60,211 nucleotides of DNA from Nitrospirota bacterium (GTDB lineage: Bacteria > JACPQY01), in the NCBI GenBank assembly GCA_016190245.1, contig JACPQY010000045.1, forward strand, positions 1-60,211, in the 5' to 3' direction. The translations under genes and the position numbers were made by a program. Of this stretch, positions 53,162 to 60,211 are shown one piece after another. The number at the start of each line of letters is the position of its first letter. Position 1 is the stretch's first letter. Under the pieces are notes generated by a model that ran no database searches, was not told the DNA's origin, and was given only the letters and a program-made list of their open reading frames with translations.

Positions 53162-55005
53162 AGGGCCGCGGCCCCGCGCGTCGCCATGTACCGCTCGAAT
53201 ACGGCACGGGCCATCGGCGCCGCGACCGTCCCCCCCCCCTGCCCCGCATGCTCCACCAGGACCACGACCACGAGGTGTGGATCGTCGGCAGGGAGCAGGC
53301 CCACGAACCATGCGTGGTCCCGGTGGAGATAGGGCACACTCTCCTCCTGGCCGGGCTTCAGGCGCTCGGTCATGCGGACCACTTGAGCGGTGCCCGTCTT
53401 GCCGCCCGCCTCCACGCCCTTGAGACGGGCGCGCCAGCCAGTGCCGGTGGGATCGTTGACAACGCCTTTCAACCCGTCCCGAACGAGAGCTGCCGAGGCT
53501 TCATCCAGTTCCACCGCGTAAAGTTGCTCGCTGGGGTAGTCCACCACGCGGCGCCCGTCGGTTGAAACCACGCGCGAGACGATCCGAGGTCGAAATAGCC
53601 GTCCCCCGTTCACGAGGGTTGCGTAGGCCACCATGAGTTGGGCAGGTGTGACCGAGACGAAGCTCTGGCCGATCGCCACGGAGAGGGTTTCACCCTCCAC
53701 CCAGGGCACGCCGTAGACCTTCTGTTTCCACTCCCGCGTGGGCACCAGCCCCGCCCTCTCCCCCAAAAGCTCGATCCCCGTGCGGCGGCCGAGCCCGAGG
53801 CGTTCGGCCGTCTCGGCGATGAGGTCGATGCCGGTGTTGAGTCCCGCGAGGTAGAAGAAGACGTCGCAGGACTCCGCGATGGCCCGATGAAGTTGAACGC
53901 GTCCGTGCCCGTGCTCCTTCCAGCATCGCCAGGCGCGATCCCCGAACGGCAGCTCCCCCTTGCAGCGCGCCGCGGACGCGAGGGTAATCCGACCGCTCTC
54001 CAGGCCGGCGAGCGCCACGAACGGCTTGAACGTGGAGCCCGGGGCATAGAGACCCGCGATCGCGCGATTCTGGAGAGGTTTCATGGGATCGCCCGTGATC
54101 TGCTCCCACGTGGCGCGCGGAAGTCCCCTCGCGAACGCGTTCGGGTCGAACGCCGGACGCGACACGAGGGCCAAAACCTCGCCGTTGCGCGGGTCCATGG
54201 CGATGACCGCTCCGGCGTACTCACCCAAGGCTTCCTCGGCGGCCTGCTGGAGGTCCAGATCGATCGCGAGGTAGACCTCGTCGCCCGCGATCGAGTCCAC
54301 GCGGTCGCGCACGCTGCGGCCCTGTCCCAGCGCGTCCACCTCCACCAGTTCTCCGCCGTCCACCCCCTTGAGACGAACCTCCTCCTGACGCTCCACGCCC
54401 AACTTGCCCACGAGATCGCCCGGCCGATAGCGATAGGCGAATCTCTCGGCGGCTATCTCGCGGTCCGTGATCTCGCCCAGATGACCGAGGACGTGAGCCG
54501 CCAGCGAACCGTGCGGGTATTCGCGGACGAAGACGTGACGGATCTCGAATCCGGGCAGGTCCCTCGCCCGCGCCTCGATCTCAACCACCTGGGGCCAGGT
54601 GAGATCGGCCACGAGAAGGATTTCCCGGCCTCGCTCCGCGGCGCCCTCGACCCGCTTCGTCAATTCCGCCGGATCGATCCGGAGCGTCGAGGCCAGCCAA
54701 TCAAGACTCTCGCGCAGGGCCGAGCCGGCCGCCTCGCGGTTGACGAAGAGGTCGAACGCCGCGCGGTTGCCGGCCAGCTCGCGTCCGGCCCGATCGTAGA
54801 TCCGGCCGCGGAGGGCCTTGACCTCGAGGAAGAGAGTCCGGTTGCGCTCGGACCTGAGCCGGTAATCGGTGCCCCCGTGGATCTGGAGGGTCCACAGCCG
54901 GAGAAGGAGAAATCCGAAAAGGACCGAGGCCAGGATGAGAAGAACGCGCAAACGGGTCCGGATGTCCCGTTCTTCCTTTCCCGACGTGATGAACTGTCCG
55001 CGCAC
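53158..55005 (-). CDS. mrdA: Penicillin-binding protein 2 (transpeptidase)
   Basis: 615 residues. An N-terminal membrane anchor (RVLLILASVLFGFLLLRLW) precedes the dimerisation/pedestal domain. The transpeptidase domain has SxxK (GSTFKPFVAL), SxN-like AESCDVFFYLAG and KTG (GGKTGTAQV). It is the elongasome transpeptidase that works with RodA. The start is GTG at 55005 with AAGG upstream, and it is the first gene of the three-gene operon mrdA-rodA-DUF362. All catalytic boxes are intact. Confidence 0.95.
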   Translation of the reverse strand: MRGQFITSGKEERDIRTRLRVLLILASVLFGFLLLRLWTLQIHGGTDYRLRSERNRTLFLEVKALRGRIYDRAGRELAGNRAAFDLFVNREAAGSALRESLDWLASTLRIDPAELTKRVEGAAERGREILLVADLTWPQVVEIEARARDLPGFEIRHVFVREYPHGSLAAHVLGHLGEITDREIAAERFAYRYRPGDLVGKLGVERQEEVRLKGVDGGELVEVDALGQGRSVRDRVDSIAGDEVYLAIDLDLQQAAEEALGEYAGAVIAMDPRNGEVLALVSRPAFDPNAFARGLPRATWEQITGDPMKPLQNRAIAGLYAPGSTFKPFVALAGLESGRITLASAARCKGELPFGDRAWRCWKEHGHGRVQLHRAIAESCDVFFYLAGLNTGIDLIAETAERLGLGRRTGIELLGERAGLVPTREWKQKVYGVPWVEGETLSVAIGQSFVSVTPAQLMVAYATLVNGGRLFRPRIVSRVVSTDGRRVVDYPSEQLYAVELDEASAALVRDGLKGVVNDPTGTGWRARLKGVEAGGKTGTAQVVRMTERLKPGQEESVPYLHRDHAWFVGLLPADDPHLVVVVLVEHAGQGGGTVAAPMARAVFERYMATRGAAAL

Positions 55006-55108
55006 GCTACACCTTGCCCCCTATCCTTCCATCCTCGGGGGCATCGTTCAACCCCCCGCGGGACCTCTGGTCGGCCGTAGTCCGTCGCCAAGCGACCTGA
55101 CAAGGGAC

Positions 55109-55255
55109 GCACCTGGGCAGGAAGCCCTGGTGCCACGAGATGAAGCCCCGCAGGCCATGTTACATGCCGCGCCATCCTGGGCGCGGCGTCTTTGCATGGC
55201 CCCATGCCCTCCTCGGCAAGGGGATGCGGGGCCTGTTGCGTGGCATTCCCATGCG
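55109..55255. repeat. Structured dispersed repeat, copy A
   Basis: The 62-bp core at 55194-55255 (GCATGGCCCCATGCC ... GTGGCATTCC) recurs at 59414-59475 with two mismatches in the same orientation. Weaker similarity reaches back to GCACCTGGGCA at 55109. It contains GCATGG/CCATGC and other small hairpins. It separates the mrdA operon from the unknown-gene block. The remainder of 55006-55534 holds only AT-rich sequence with promoter-like words, no gene. Confidence 0.72.
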
Positions 55256-55534
55256 TCCGCCATGTCGCCATGACTTTCTCCGTATCTTTCACATGAATCC
55301 AATATGTTGTATCAACACCTACAGCCCCACACGTTTTCTCCTCACATTCAACTCCTAATACTCAACTTTCTCATTGGAACAAAACACCTTGCTGAGGATA
55401 CTAATATAAATAGGGGTACAATTTTGATGAGGATACTCGGAACAGCCGATGAGAGACGGTCGCGAGCTCGGGCCAGGACGGCCCAGTACCGCGAGTGCCA
55501 GCCGAGCCAGGAAGGTGAGACGGAGTTCCGAGCG

Positions 55535-56695
55535 GTGCGGGCCAGGCTTGTGATGTTGTTGGCGCTTGCGGTCTCTATTGCCCTGCAAGAAAGGCCGGCA
55601 CTCGCCGAGCAGGCATTCGTGCCCCAATCGCCCCAGCCCGAGGGGATAGACAAGTCAACCTACCTTTCTCCCGCGCCGTCCTCGCTGTGGAACGATCCAA
55701 ACTTTCTCAATTCGCTCCAGACCACGCCGGATGCCCTCGCGGACAACCCGGTCTTGATGGCTGAGATCTTCAATATCCTCAACAAACTGACCACGGACAA
55801 CACCGTGGTGGCTCTCCATAGTATCGGTCAGGGCGACTCCGCCCTCGCCTTCGCCATGGCCCAAAGGGTCCTCATGGCCCAGATGCAGTCCCTGATCCGA
55901 TGGAGCCAGATTCAGACGCTGGGCTCGTTCGCGAAAACGAGCCAGGACCAGCTCATGTTCAAGGCCATTGTCCATTGCATCGCCGGCAACCTCAATGAAC
56001 CCAGGCCGATCGAAACCTGCGTCACGAAAGCGGGGACAGACCCGGTGACCAATCTGCTCGGCGTCACGCCAGGGTCCATCCTGGCGCAGTACATCGAAAA
56101 GACGAAGCTCCCATGGGTGTACACCTATGTGGGAGACCTTCGAGCGAAAGACCAACGCATCCGCCGAATCTTCTGCAAACCCCAGCCGAACCCGCCCGAC
56201 GAATGCCCCGTGGACGGCGCCTACTATGAATACAAGAACCTCAGCGAGAGGTTCGACGAGGTCTCCACCGAGATCCAGGGCCTCATCCAGACCACGGCCG
56301 ATTGCGACATGTCTCCGATTCCCACCACGATCCAGTGGACCACGGCTCTGCCTACATCCACCGCCATCGAGATCGACCGTTCGTCGTTTCTCTATGCCTT
56401 CGGGAATCCCGACACCTGCCCCAAGCTCAAGAAGGCCCTCACCGCGGCGGCGCTCGCGCGCGAGGTGGGCTACGTGGCGATGCTGCTGTCCACCGCCGAA
56501 AGCGACGCCGGGGCCCGCGAGGAAGAACGGGAGGGGATACGCCTGATGCGCGAGGACCTCGAGCGCCGGTTCACGTATTGGAAGCAGGCATTCGAGACCT
56601 ACTTCATGAGCTACGAGGCCTTCGTGCAATCCGTCCGTGCCCACTATTCGGCCGAACGCACGGCCACCGCCGCTTATTTCCATTCTGTCCAATGA
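55535..56695 (+). CDS. Exported protein of unknown function
   Basis: 386 residues from the preferred start. A signal peptide (MLLALAVSIALQERPALA) is followed by a polar protein with no family I recognise. Regions with a helical pattern include DNPVLMAEIFNILNKLTTDN and KLPWVYTYVGDLRAKDQRI. Four cysteines (CVTKAG, FCKPQPNPPDEC, ADCDM, DTCPK regions) suggest disulfides outside the cytoplasm. The start is GTG 55535 with GGAG upstream; ATG 55427 and ATG 55304 extend it by 36 and 77 residues without a better signal. The upstream region is AT-rich. It opens the accessory block. Confidence 0.62.
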   Translation: MRARLVMLLALAVSIALQERPALAEQAFVPQSPQPEGIDKSTYLSPAPSSLWNDPNFLNSLQTTPDALADNPVLMAEIFNILNKLTTDNTVVALHSIGQGDSALAFAMAQRVLMAQMQSLIRWSQIQTLGSFAKTSQDQLMFKAIVHCIAGNLNEPRPIETCVTKAGTDPVTNLLGVTPGSILAQYIEKTKLPWVYTYVGDLRAKDQRIRRIFCKPQPNPPDECPVDGAYYEYKNLSERFDEVSTEIQGLIQTTADCDMSPIPTTIQWTTALPTSTAIEIDRSSFLYAFGNPDTCPKLKKALTAAALAREVGYVAMLLSTAESDAGAREEEREGIRLMREDLERRFTYWKQAFETYFMSYEAFVQSVRAHYSAERTATAAYFHSVQ

Positions 56696-56850
56696 ACCCC
56701 GCACCAGGCTCGCACGGGGCCTCCCCCTCTGTAGCAGCCCGCCTGAGGCGGACGGAGGATGGGTCAAACCCCGTGCATCACTCGGAGGGACGAGACCCCT
56801 CCCCGTGGCAAGTCCGCCGCGGCGGACAAGCCGCCGGGCCTCGGTGCGGG

Positions 56851-57609
56851 GTGAAGCCGCTCCGCTCTGTTCCCCGCTCTCTGTTCCCCGCTCTCCTCCT
56901 CTTCACCCTTCACACTTCACTCTTCACCCCGTCATGCGCCGGCCCCCGCTGGACTGCCATCGTCCCGAGGTACGACTCGAACGCCAACGAGTTCTTGATC
57001 CAAGTCGGATCCGAGGTGCACGCAATCCATATCGTCCACCCGGCCTACAAGGACGGTCCGCCGACCTTCACGCCCATGCGATCGGAACTCCGGAGAATCC
57101 ACGCGCCCGTCTTCGATCTCTTCGCGGCCATGCTCCGAGGGGAGGACCTCAAGGGTTATCGGCGTGTCATCGAGCCGGAGCCTGTTTGGGAGACCGCGCG
57201 AGAGATCCGCACAAAGCTCCTGGAGCGATACGAGGGGGCGGAATACGTCGGGCGCATCATCGAGGTGGAGAATCGGTTGATCTCGCCCCTGTGGCTGAAG
57301 ACGGAACGATGCGAAGGTGAGGATGTCTTTGCGGTGCTCCTCACGGACACCTGGCTGGCGGCCTCGAATCCGGTGCCCAACGACGACATGAGCCGTGAGC
57401 TCCCCCGCCAAACCCGCGCCTACGTCGTGAGCGTCACGCCCTACTGGTACGAGATCCGCACCGCGCAGGAATTCCGCGCCGGACCGATCGGCCGCTTCGG
57501 ACCGATCGGAATCGGTCCCTACGAAGATACCGCAACCGGACCGATGGTGACCGAGAAAGAACGGCTTGGCGCGGTCAGCGCGCCAAGCGGACCGCAATGG
57601 GACCGATGA
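56851..57609 (+). CDS. Exported protein of unknown function
   Basis: 252 residues. The N-terminus SLFPALLLFTLHTSLFTPSC is hydrophobic and ends in a Cys, so it may be a lipoprotein. The DNA there is a simple cttcac-type repeat, which makes the boundary uncertain. The mature part has RWTAIVPRYDSNANEFLIQV, TDTWLAASNPVPNDD and a Gly-Pro rich PIGRFGPIGIGPYEDT end. No family is recognised. The start GTG at 56851 is inferred; the frame upstream overlaps the 3' end of the previous gene. The 3' end overlaps the convergent micro-ORF by 35 bases. Confidence 0.55.
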   Translation: MKPLRSVPRSLFPALLLFTLHTSLFTPSCAGPRWTAIVPRYDSNANEFLIQVGSEVHAIHIVHPAYKDGPPTFTPMRSELRRIHAPVFDLFAAMLRGEDLKGYRRVIEPEPVWETAREIRTKLLERYEGAEYVGRIIEVENRLISPLWLKTERCEGEDVFAVLLTDTWLAASNPVPNDDMSRELPRQTRAYVVSVTPYWYEIRTAQEFRAGPIGRFGPIGIGPYEDTATGPMVTEKERLGAVSAPSGPQWDR

Positions 57610-57646
57610 TCAACGCCACGGCCAGCGCAGCAAGCATGGAGATCAT
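57575..57646 (-). CDS. Single-helix micropeptide 1 (module copy 1)
   Basis: A 23-residue ORF, ATG at 57646, reading MISMLAALAVALIIGPIAVR plus LAR. It is one hydrophobic helix with a basic end. It lies 18 bases after the stop of the two-helix protein gene and has a counterpart after the second copy. It overlaps the convergent gene's end. The weak ribosome site TGGATGG makes it less certain than copy 2. Confidence 0.5.
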   Translation of the reverse strand: MISMLAALAVALIIGPIAVRLAR

Positions 57647-57664
57647 GAGGCCATCCACGTGTGT

Positions 57665-57871
57665 TTACCTCTTCTTGAGAAGTGTAACGACAACCACAAC
57701 GAGGGTCAAGATAACGGCAAACCCGAGCCCGAGCGACACGAGAAGCTTCACCCACGGGATCTCCCCCCTAACAACGAACAACGCCGCCGGAGAAGCCACC
57801 ATGACCGCAAACGTAATTTCCGCGAATCTCGCGAAGATCTTGGCCAACTCCAGCCGACCTTCCTTGTCCAT
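57665..57871 (-). CDS. Small two-helix membrane protein (module copy 1)
   Basis: 68 residues. An amphipathic start (MDKEGRLELAKIFARF) is followed by TM1 (about 18-35), a loop with Arg/Glu, and TM2 (about 43-63), ending in LLKKR. No family is recognised. A 69-residue homologue at 58989-59198 shares 30 of 67 ungapped positions by hand count, including MDKE, ELAK, EIT, GF and VTL. Holin- or small-toxin-like proteins look similar, but this is only a shape resemblance. It is followed by the 23-residue hydrophobic peptide and runs opposite to its neighbours. Confidence 0.65.
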   Translation of the reverse strand: MDKEGRLELAKIFARFAEITFAVMVASPAALFVVRGEIPWVKLLVSLGLGFAVILTLVVVVVTLLKKR

Positions 57872-58000
57872 CCAACCGAGCGTAGCACGCCTGGCGCTCG
57901 AGCCACAACGGGAAGGACCGACCTGCCCGCCATCCGTCCGCCGTGGCGGACTGGACAGGCGGGTGGGAATCCGTCCCTACAATCGAATGAAGGAGGCAAC

Positions 58001-58486
58001 ATGAAACCCTTTCGATTTCCGAATCCCGATTTGCGATTCTCGATTGGCGATTGGCCATTCGCCGCCGCGTCCGCCCTTTGGCGGATCCCCGTCTTGCTGC
58101 TTACCGCTCACTGCTCACTCTTCGCACCAGCTTGCGACCGCGCGGGGGAGACCGAAGAGTCCCCCGAGGTGACTTATGAGATCGATCGGTCCGAGCCCGG
58201 CGGGATGTGGGTTGATGTGGATGCTGGAGACGGCAAGAAGCTGAAGGTCTGGGTCACGGAGTTGGGGATTCGCCATCTCAGTGGCGAGTCTGAGGGGCGG
58301 ATAGAGGCGCCGACGGATTCCCCTGCCGAGCCCCCGGAGTCGGAAGAAGTGGATCCCCTGACACACTTGCGGGAGGGGTTTGAGTACAGCCCCGGAGTAG
58401 TCACGCCCGAGGGCCCGGAGCGGCAGAAGCAGAGTGAGGGGGCCGCCCCAAAAGTGTCACCCCAGGCCGAGGAGGAGGGATTGTGA
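58001..58486 (+). CDS. Exported lipoprotein of unknown function
   Basis: 161 residues. GAAGGAGG lies five bases before the ATG. The signal sequence ends near LLTAHCSLFAPAC, which offers two candidate lipobox Cys. The mature part is acidic (ETEESPEVTYEIDRSEPGG, then SPAEPPESEEVDP) and probably disordered at the end. A short globular piece VDVDAGDGKKLKVWVTEL has the look of a beta hairpin. No family is recognised. The signal-peptide DNA has simple gattggcgattgg-like repeats, as if assembled from intergenic sequence. Confidence 0.6.
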   Translation: MKPFRFPNPDLRFSIGDWPFAAASALWRIPVLLLTAHCSLFAPACDRAGETEESPEVTYEIDRSEPGGMWVDVDAGDGKKLKVWVTELGIRHLSGESEGRIEAPTDSPAEPPESEEVDPLTHLREGFEYSPGVVTPEGPERQKQSEGAAPKVSPQAEEEGL

Positions 58487-58502
58487 ACACGAGGCTCATC
58501 CC

Positions 58503-58642
58503 TAGTGTAGTGAGTCCAACACTTCTTTGCTTTTGGAAAGCTGTCATTCCGGCGAAAGCCGGAATCCAGAGGCGTTACAGAGCCTGGACCCCGGCTTTCG
58601 CCGGGGTGACGAATGCAAAGAGACTTATGACTCACTGCACTA
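58503..58642. mobile_element. MITE with GTGYAGTGAGTC terminal repeats flanked by TA
   Basis: GTGTAGTGAGTC (58505-58516) and its inverted partner GACTCACTGCAC (58629-58640) have one mismatch and sit next to TA on both sides (58503-58504, 58641-58642). Inside, CATTCCGGCGAAAGCCGGAAT and CCCCGGCTTTCGCCGGGG form two strong hairpins. The 136-bp element has no coding capacity. It resembles the 41045 element only in type, not sequence. Confidence 0.68.
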
Positions 58643-58713
58643 GTACCGCAGTGAAGGGTTCAAGCCGCAGTGTTCCGGCTCCGCGCGGTACTAGCCCGGA
58701 CGCCACCAAGCGA

Positions 58714-58836
58714 TCAAAACAGCTTCAGGAATGCCTCCAGACTCAAGCCAGCCTGCCGGAGAATGGCGCGGAGAGTATCCGTGTCAAGTTCTCGGATGAG
58801 TCTGTCATGCCCCCACCCCCGAATGGACGAGGGCAC
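58714..58836 (-). pseudogene. Remnant of a HicA-type mRNA interferase
   Basis: A 40-codon stretch ending at a TGA at 58716-58714 reads ...ELDTDTLRAILRQAGLSLEA and then FLKLF, the typical C-terminus of HicA/YcfA toxins. The catalytic His region and the N-terminus are absent, and no hicB antitoxin gene follows. It is therefore a relic, not an active toxin. Apart from this relic and the MITE, 58487-58890 holds nothing convincing. Confidence 0.55.
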
Positions 58837-58890
58837 CTCCCGAAAAGCTCAGTGATCGGCCCTGATACTCCCGAGCGGGCGGGAATGGTG

Positions 58891-58992
58891 TCAGGAAGGA
58901 CGGACGAGCTTGAGGGCGAGCGGCACGAGCGCCGCGACGAAGAGCGCACCGGCAATCCAACCGACAACCATCATGCCTTCTCCACTGATCAT
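58891..58992 (-). CDS. Single-helix micropeptide 2 (module copy 2)
   Basis: 33 residues from ATG 58992: MISGEGMMVVGWIAGALFVA, then ALVPLALKLVRPS. One hydrophobic helix carries a basic C-terminus. The start codon overlaps the stop of the 69-residue gene (ATGA), which is strong evidence for real, coupled translation. The MIS start, the central hydrophobic run and a VPLALKLVR-like end match copy 1 (GPIAVRLAR). Confidence 0.6.
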   Translation of the reverse strand: MISGEGMMVVGWIAGALFVAALVPLALKLVRPS

Positions 58993-59198
58993 TTCCACCT
59001 CTTGAACAGAGTAACGGCCAGGACGAAACATGTCAACCCTGCTCCAAAACCGATCGCGATGACGACAAGGAAGCGCGCGGCAATCGCCTCTCTGCCCAAC
59101 AGGAAAGCGGCCGGCGGCCCGGCAATCAGGAGAGCGTATGTGATCTCCCCCAGACGCAGAAAGGACTTCGCAAGTTCCTTGCCGCTCTCCTTGTCCAC
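58989..59198 (-). CDS. Small two-helix membrane protein (module copy 2)
   Basis: 69 residues, a homologue of the protein at 57665-57871. MDKESGKELAKSFLRL opens it, TM1 follows (about 19-35) and TM2 (about 43-63), ending LFKRWK. The GTG at 59198 is the start. The stop overlaps the ATG of the 33-residue peptide. The two copies differ at many positions but keep charge pattern and helix lengths, suggesting selection and not recent duplication. Topology is predicted with both ends on the same side. Function is unknown. Confidence 0.68.
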   Translation of the reverse strand: MDKESGKELAKSFLRLGEITYALLIAGPPAAFLLGREAIAARFLVVIAIGFGAGLTCFVLAVTLFKRWK

Positions 59199-59288
59199 GC
59201 ACCCAAGCCTGTCACAGAGGCCCGCCCATACAACCTTCCCCTACGCCATGTTCGCCTGCCTGCCGGTGCGGCGCAGGCAGGTAGGGCC

Positions 59289-59475
59289 GCACCTGGGCAA
59301 GGCGCCCGTGGACCTTGCGGCTTCGAGAGCAAGGTCCACGTGCCATGAGCAGAAAGCAGCCCAAGCCATGGTCCATGCCGCGCCATCTCCGCCGTGGCGG
59401 ACGCAGCGACACTGCATGGCCCCATGCCCTCCTCGGCAAGGGGATGCGGGGCATGTTGCGTGGCATTCCTATGCG
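59289..59475. repeat. Structured dispersed repeat, copy B
   Basis: The second copy of the repeat at 55109-55255, same orientation. The 59414-59475 core is nearly identical to copy A. It has an extra hairpin, GTGGACCTTGC (59308-59318) with GCAAGGTCCAC (59329-59339), that copy A lacks. The stretch 59199-59288 shows nothing else. Translation on the minus strand gives short ORFs in both copies, but these look accidental. Confidence 0.72.
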
Positions 59476-59526
59476 ACCGGCTATGGACTCGTAGATAGAA
59501 TGGCACCAATCGAGGGGGGACGAACA

Positions 59527-60211
59527 GTGTCTTGTTGCGTCAGCAGCGGCGCCATCACTGCCATGTTCATGACTGTTTGGTTGGGTGCACCAGAGGTCGC
59601 GCGCTCCAACTCATCCGGATGCGATCCCGCTACACTGATCCGGGAGGCCGACCTCGACCCCCAACCCCTCCTCTCCCTCCTCACCTCCTACGTCCACGCG
59701 GCAACGACGTTCGATCCGCCCACGTGGGAGGACTACTCCGACGGGGTTGTCCCCCACGTCTCTCACAATCGCCCCTACTACCTGGTCGAGGTCGTCCCCC
59801 GGCCGGGCAACAGCCCGGTCCTCCCGATCGTCTCCGGCCTTTTCCAGTGCCTCTACGGCGCCATGGACCACGCCTTCCTCAGGCCCCTCGACGAGGCGAT
59901 CACAGGCAGCCCTCGCGGCTACGACCCCCTCAAGCGCGGCAACGAGCCCGGTCACTATTTCTTCGATGCGCACGTCTACCGCTTCGTGATCGATCCGCTC
60001 GACGAGATGATCGGGAACTACTTCAACAACGCGTGTTTCGCGCGGCTTCCAGCCCGGTTTGAGCAGCATTTTCAACCTATTCAGGGTAGCCGCAGCCTTC
60101 AGGCTGCGCCCTGGACGCGGGCTGAAGCCCGCGACTACCGGCTTCCGTCTGGGAAACCGGGGAATCCTGGGAGGGTGCGGGGCTCGCGGCGCGGTCGGCG
60201 CGTCGTTGAAG
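59527..60211 (+). CDS. Exported protein of unknown function, partial (runs off right edge)
   Basis: The frame is open from GTG 59527 (GAGGGGGG upstream) to the window end, 228 codons. A signal-peptide-like start (AITAMFMTVWLGAPEVARS) is followed by a Tyr/Phe/Pro-rich domain with YYLVEVVPRPGNSPVLPIVS, LFQCLYGAMDHAFLRPLDEA and EPGHYFFDAHVYRFVIDPLD. Cysteines at about 32, 110 and 169 could form disulfides. No family is recognised. From about 60084 the frame reads through a REP doublet and turns into low-complexity Arg/Gly text, so the gene is probably truncated there by the element. An ATG at 59563 is an alternative start. Confidence 0.55.
   Translation, partial: MSCCVSSGAITAMFMTVWLGAPEVARSNSSGCDPATLIREADLDPQPLLSLLTSYVHAATTFDPPTWEDYSDGVVPHVSHNRPYYLVEVVPRPGNSPVLPIVSGLFQCLYGAMDHAFLRPLDEAITGSPRGYDPLKRGNEPGHYFFDAHVYRFVIDPLDEMIGNYFNNACFARLPARFEQHFQPIQGSRSLQAAPWTRAEARDYRLPSGKPGNPGRVRGSRRGRRVVE
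60086..60139. repeat. REP doublet inside the right-edge reading frame
   Basis: CGCAGCCTTCAGGCTGCG (60091-60108) and CGCGGGCTGAAGCCCGCG (60116-60133) are two hairpins in inverted arrangement, bracketed by GGTAGC and GACTACC. The first has the same AGCCTTYAGGCT core as the element at 16645-16662. It is a typical bacterial REP pair of this genome. Confidence 0.75.

Noticed and set aside
55048-55302. Short minus-strand ORFs in both copies of the dispersed repeat
   Set aside because: They share repeat-derived residues but lack ribosome sites and differ in frame and length; more likely non-coding.
59527-60060. Assignment of the right-edge exported protein to a conjugation (TraU-like) family
   Set aside because: Cysteines and export signal gave a vague resemblance, but no diagnostic motif could be matched, so it is left unnamed.
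1-60211. CRISPR arrays, rRNA genes, riboswitches
   Set aside because: No regularly spaced short direct repeats, no rRNA-like sequence and no recognisable riboswitch core were seen; only one tRNA is present.

Overview
This 60 kb window comes from a GC-rich, Gram-negative, flagellated bacterium. The envelope is shown by two beta-barrel or lipoprotein-type exported proteins, a RodA/PBP2 pair and many signal peptides. Motility is shown by flgB-flgC-fliE-fliF, a sigma-54 control pair and a CheA-CheW-MCP-CheY cluster. Gene families and gene order look deltaproteobacteria-like in the broad sense (Myxococcota, Desulfobacterota or a neighbouring candidate phylum). That placement is an inference from family resemblance, not a computed phylogeny.

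Left end (1-3.1 kb): a mobile integron. A tyrosine recombinase with the IntI-type insertion reads rightwards. A cassette array reads leftwards off the window edge. Cassette 1 (733-1714) carries an Mrr-type restriction nuclease and ends in a 60-bp attC hairpin. Cassette 2, AT-richer, carries the start of a second nuclease-like gene cut by the window edge. Cassette 1's core sequence matches its own attC.

3.1-11.6 kb: two aldehyde dehydrogenases, a lipoprotein whose signal peptide begins inside a 24-bp perfect inverted repeat, a TldD-type protease, an orphan TRAP solute receptor and an SCP2-domain protein.

11.7-21.1 kb: a motility locus with a FliT/FlgN-like small protein, a large periplasmic TPR protein, a PilZ protein, a histidine kinase, a sigma-54 activator, a good sigma-54 promoter and flgB-flgC-fliE-fliF. 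A TauE-type permease, tRNA-Asn and a double CDGSH protein follow. At 22.5-33.5 kb a leftward chemosensory operon encodes CheY, CheA, two CheW and three chemoreceptors with atypical signalling tips. It has no cheR or cheB.

33.6-41.2 kb: a tight housekeeping operon hisS-mutL-miaA-accA-diguanylate cyclase-apt, closed by a 172-bp MITE. 41.2-55.0 kb: an outer-membrane barrel, homoserine dehydrogenase, peptide deformylase, an RRM protein, an oligopeptide permease lacking its ATPases next to an EF-G-like GTPase, a Tat-exported DUF362 protein, and rodA-mrdA.

55.1-60.2 kb: an accessory block of unrecognised genes bracketed by two copies of a structured direct repeat. It holds four exported proteins of unknown function (one a lipoprotein, one cut by the right edge), a MITE and a hicA relic. 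It also holds two paralogous copies of a small module: a 68-69 residue two-helix membrane protein followed by a 23-33 residue single-helix peptide. This block and the integron are the most likely places for undescribed biology.
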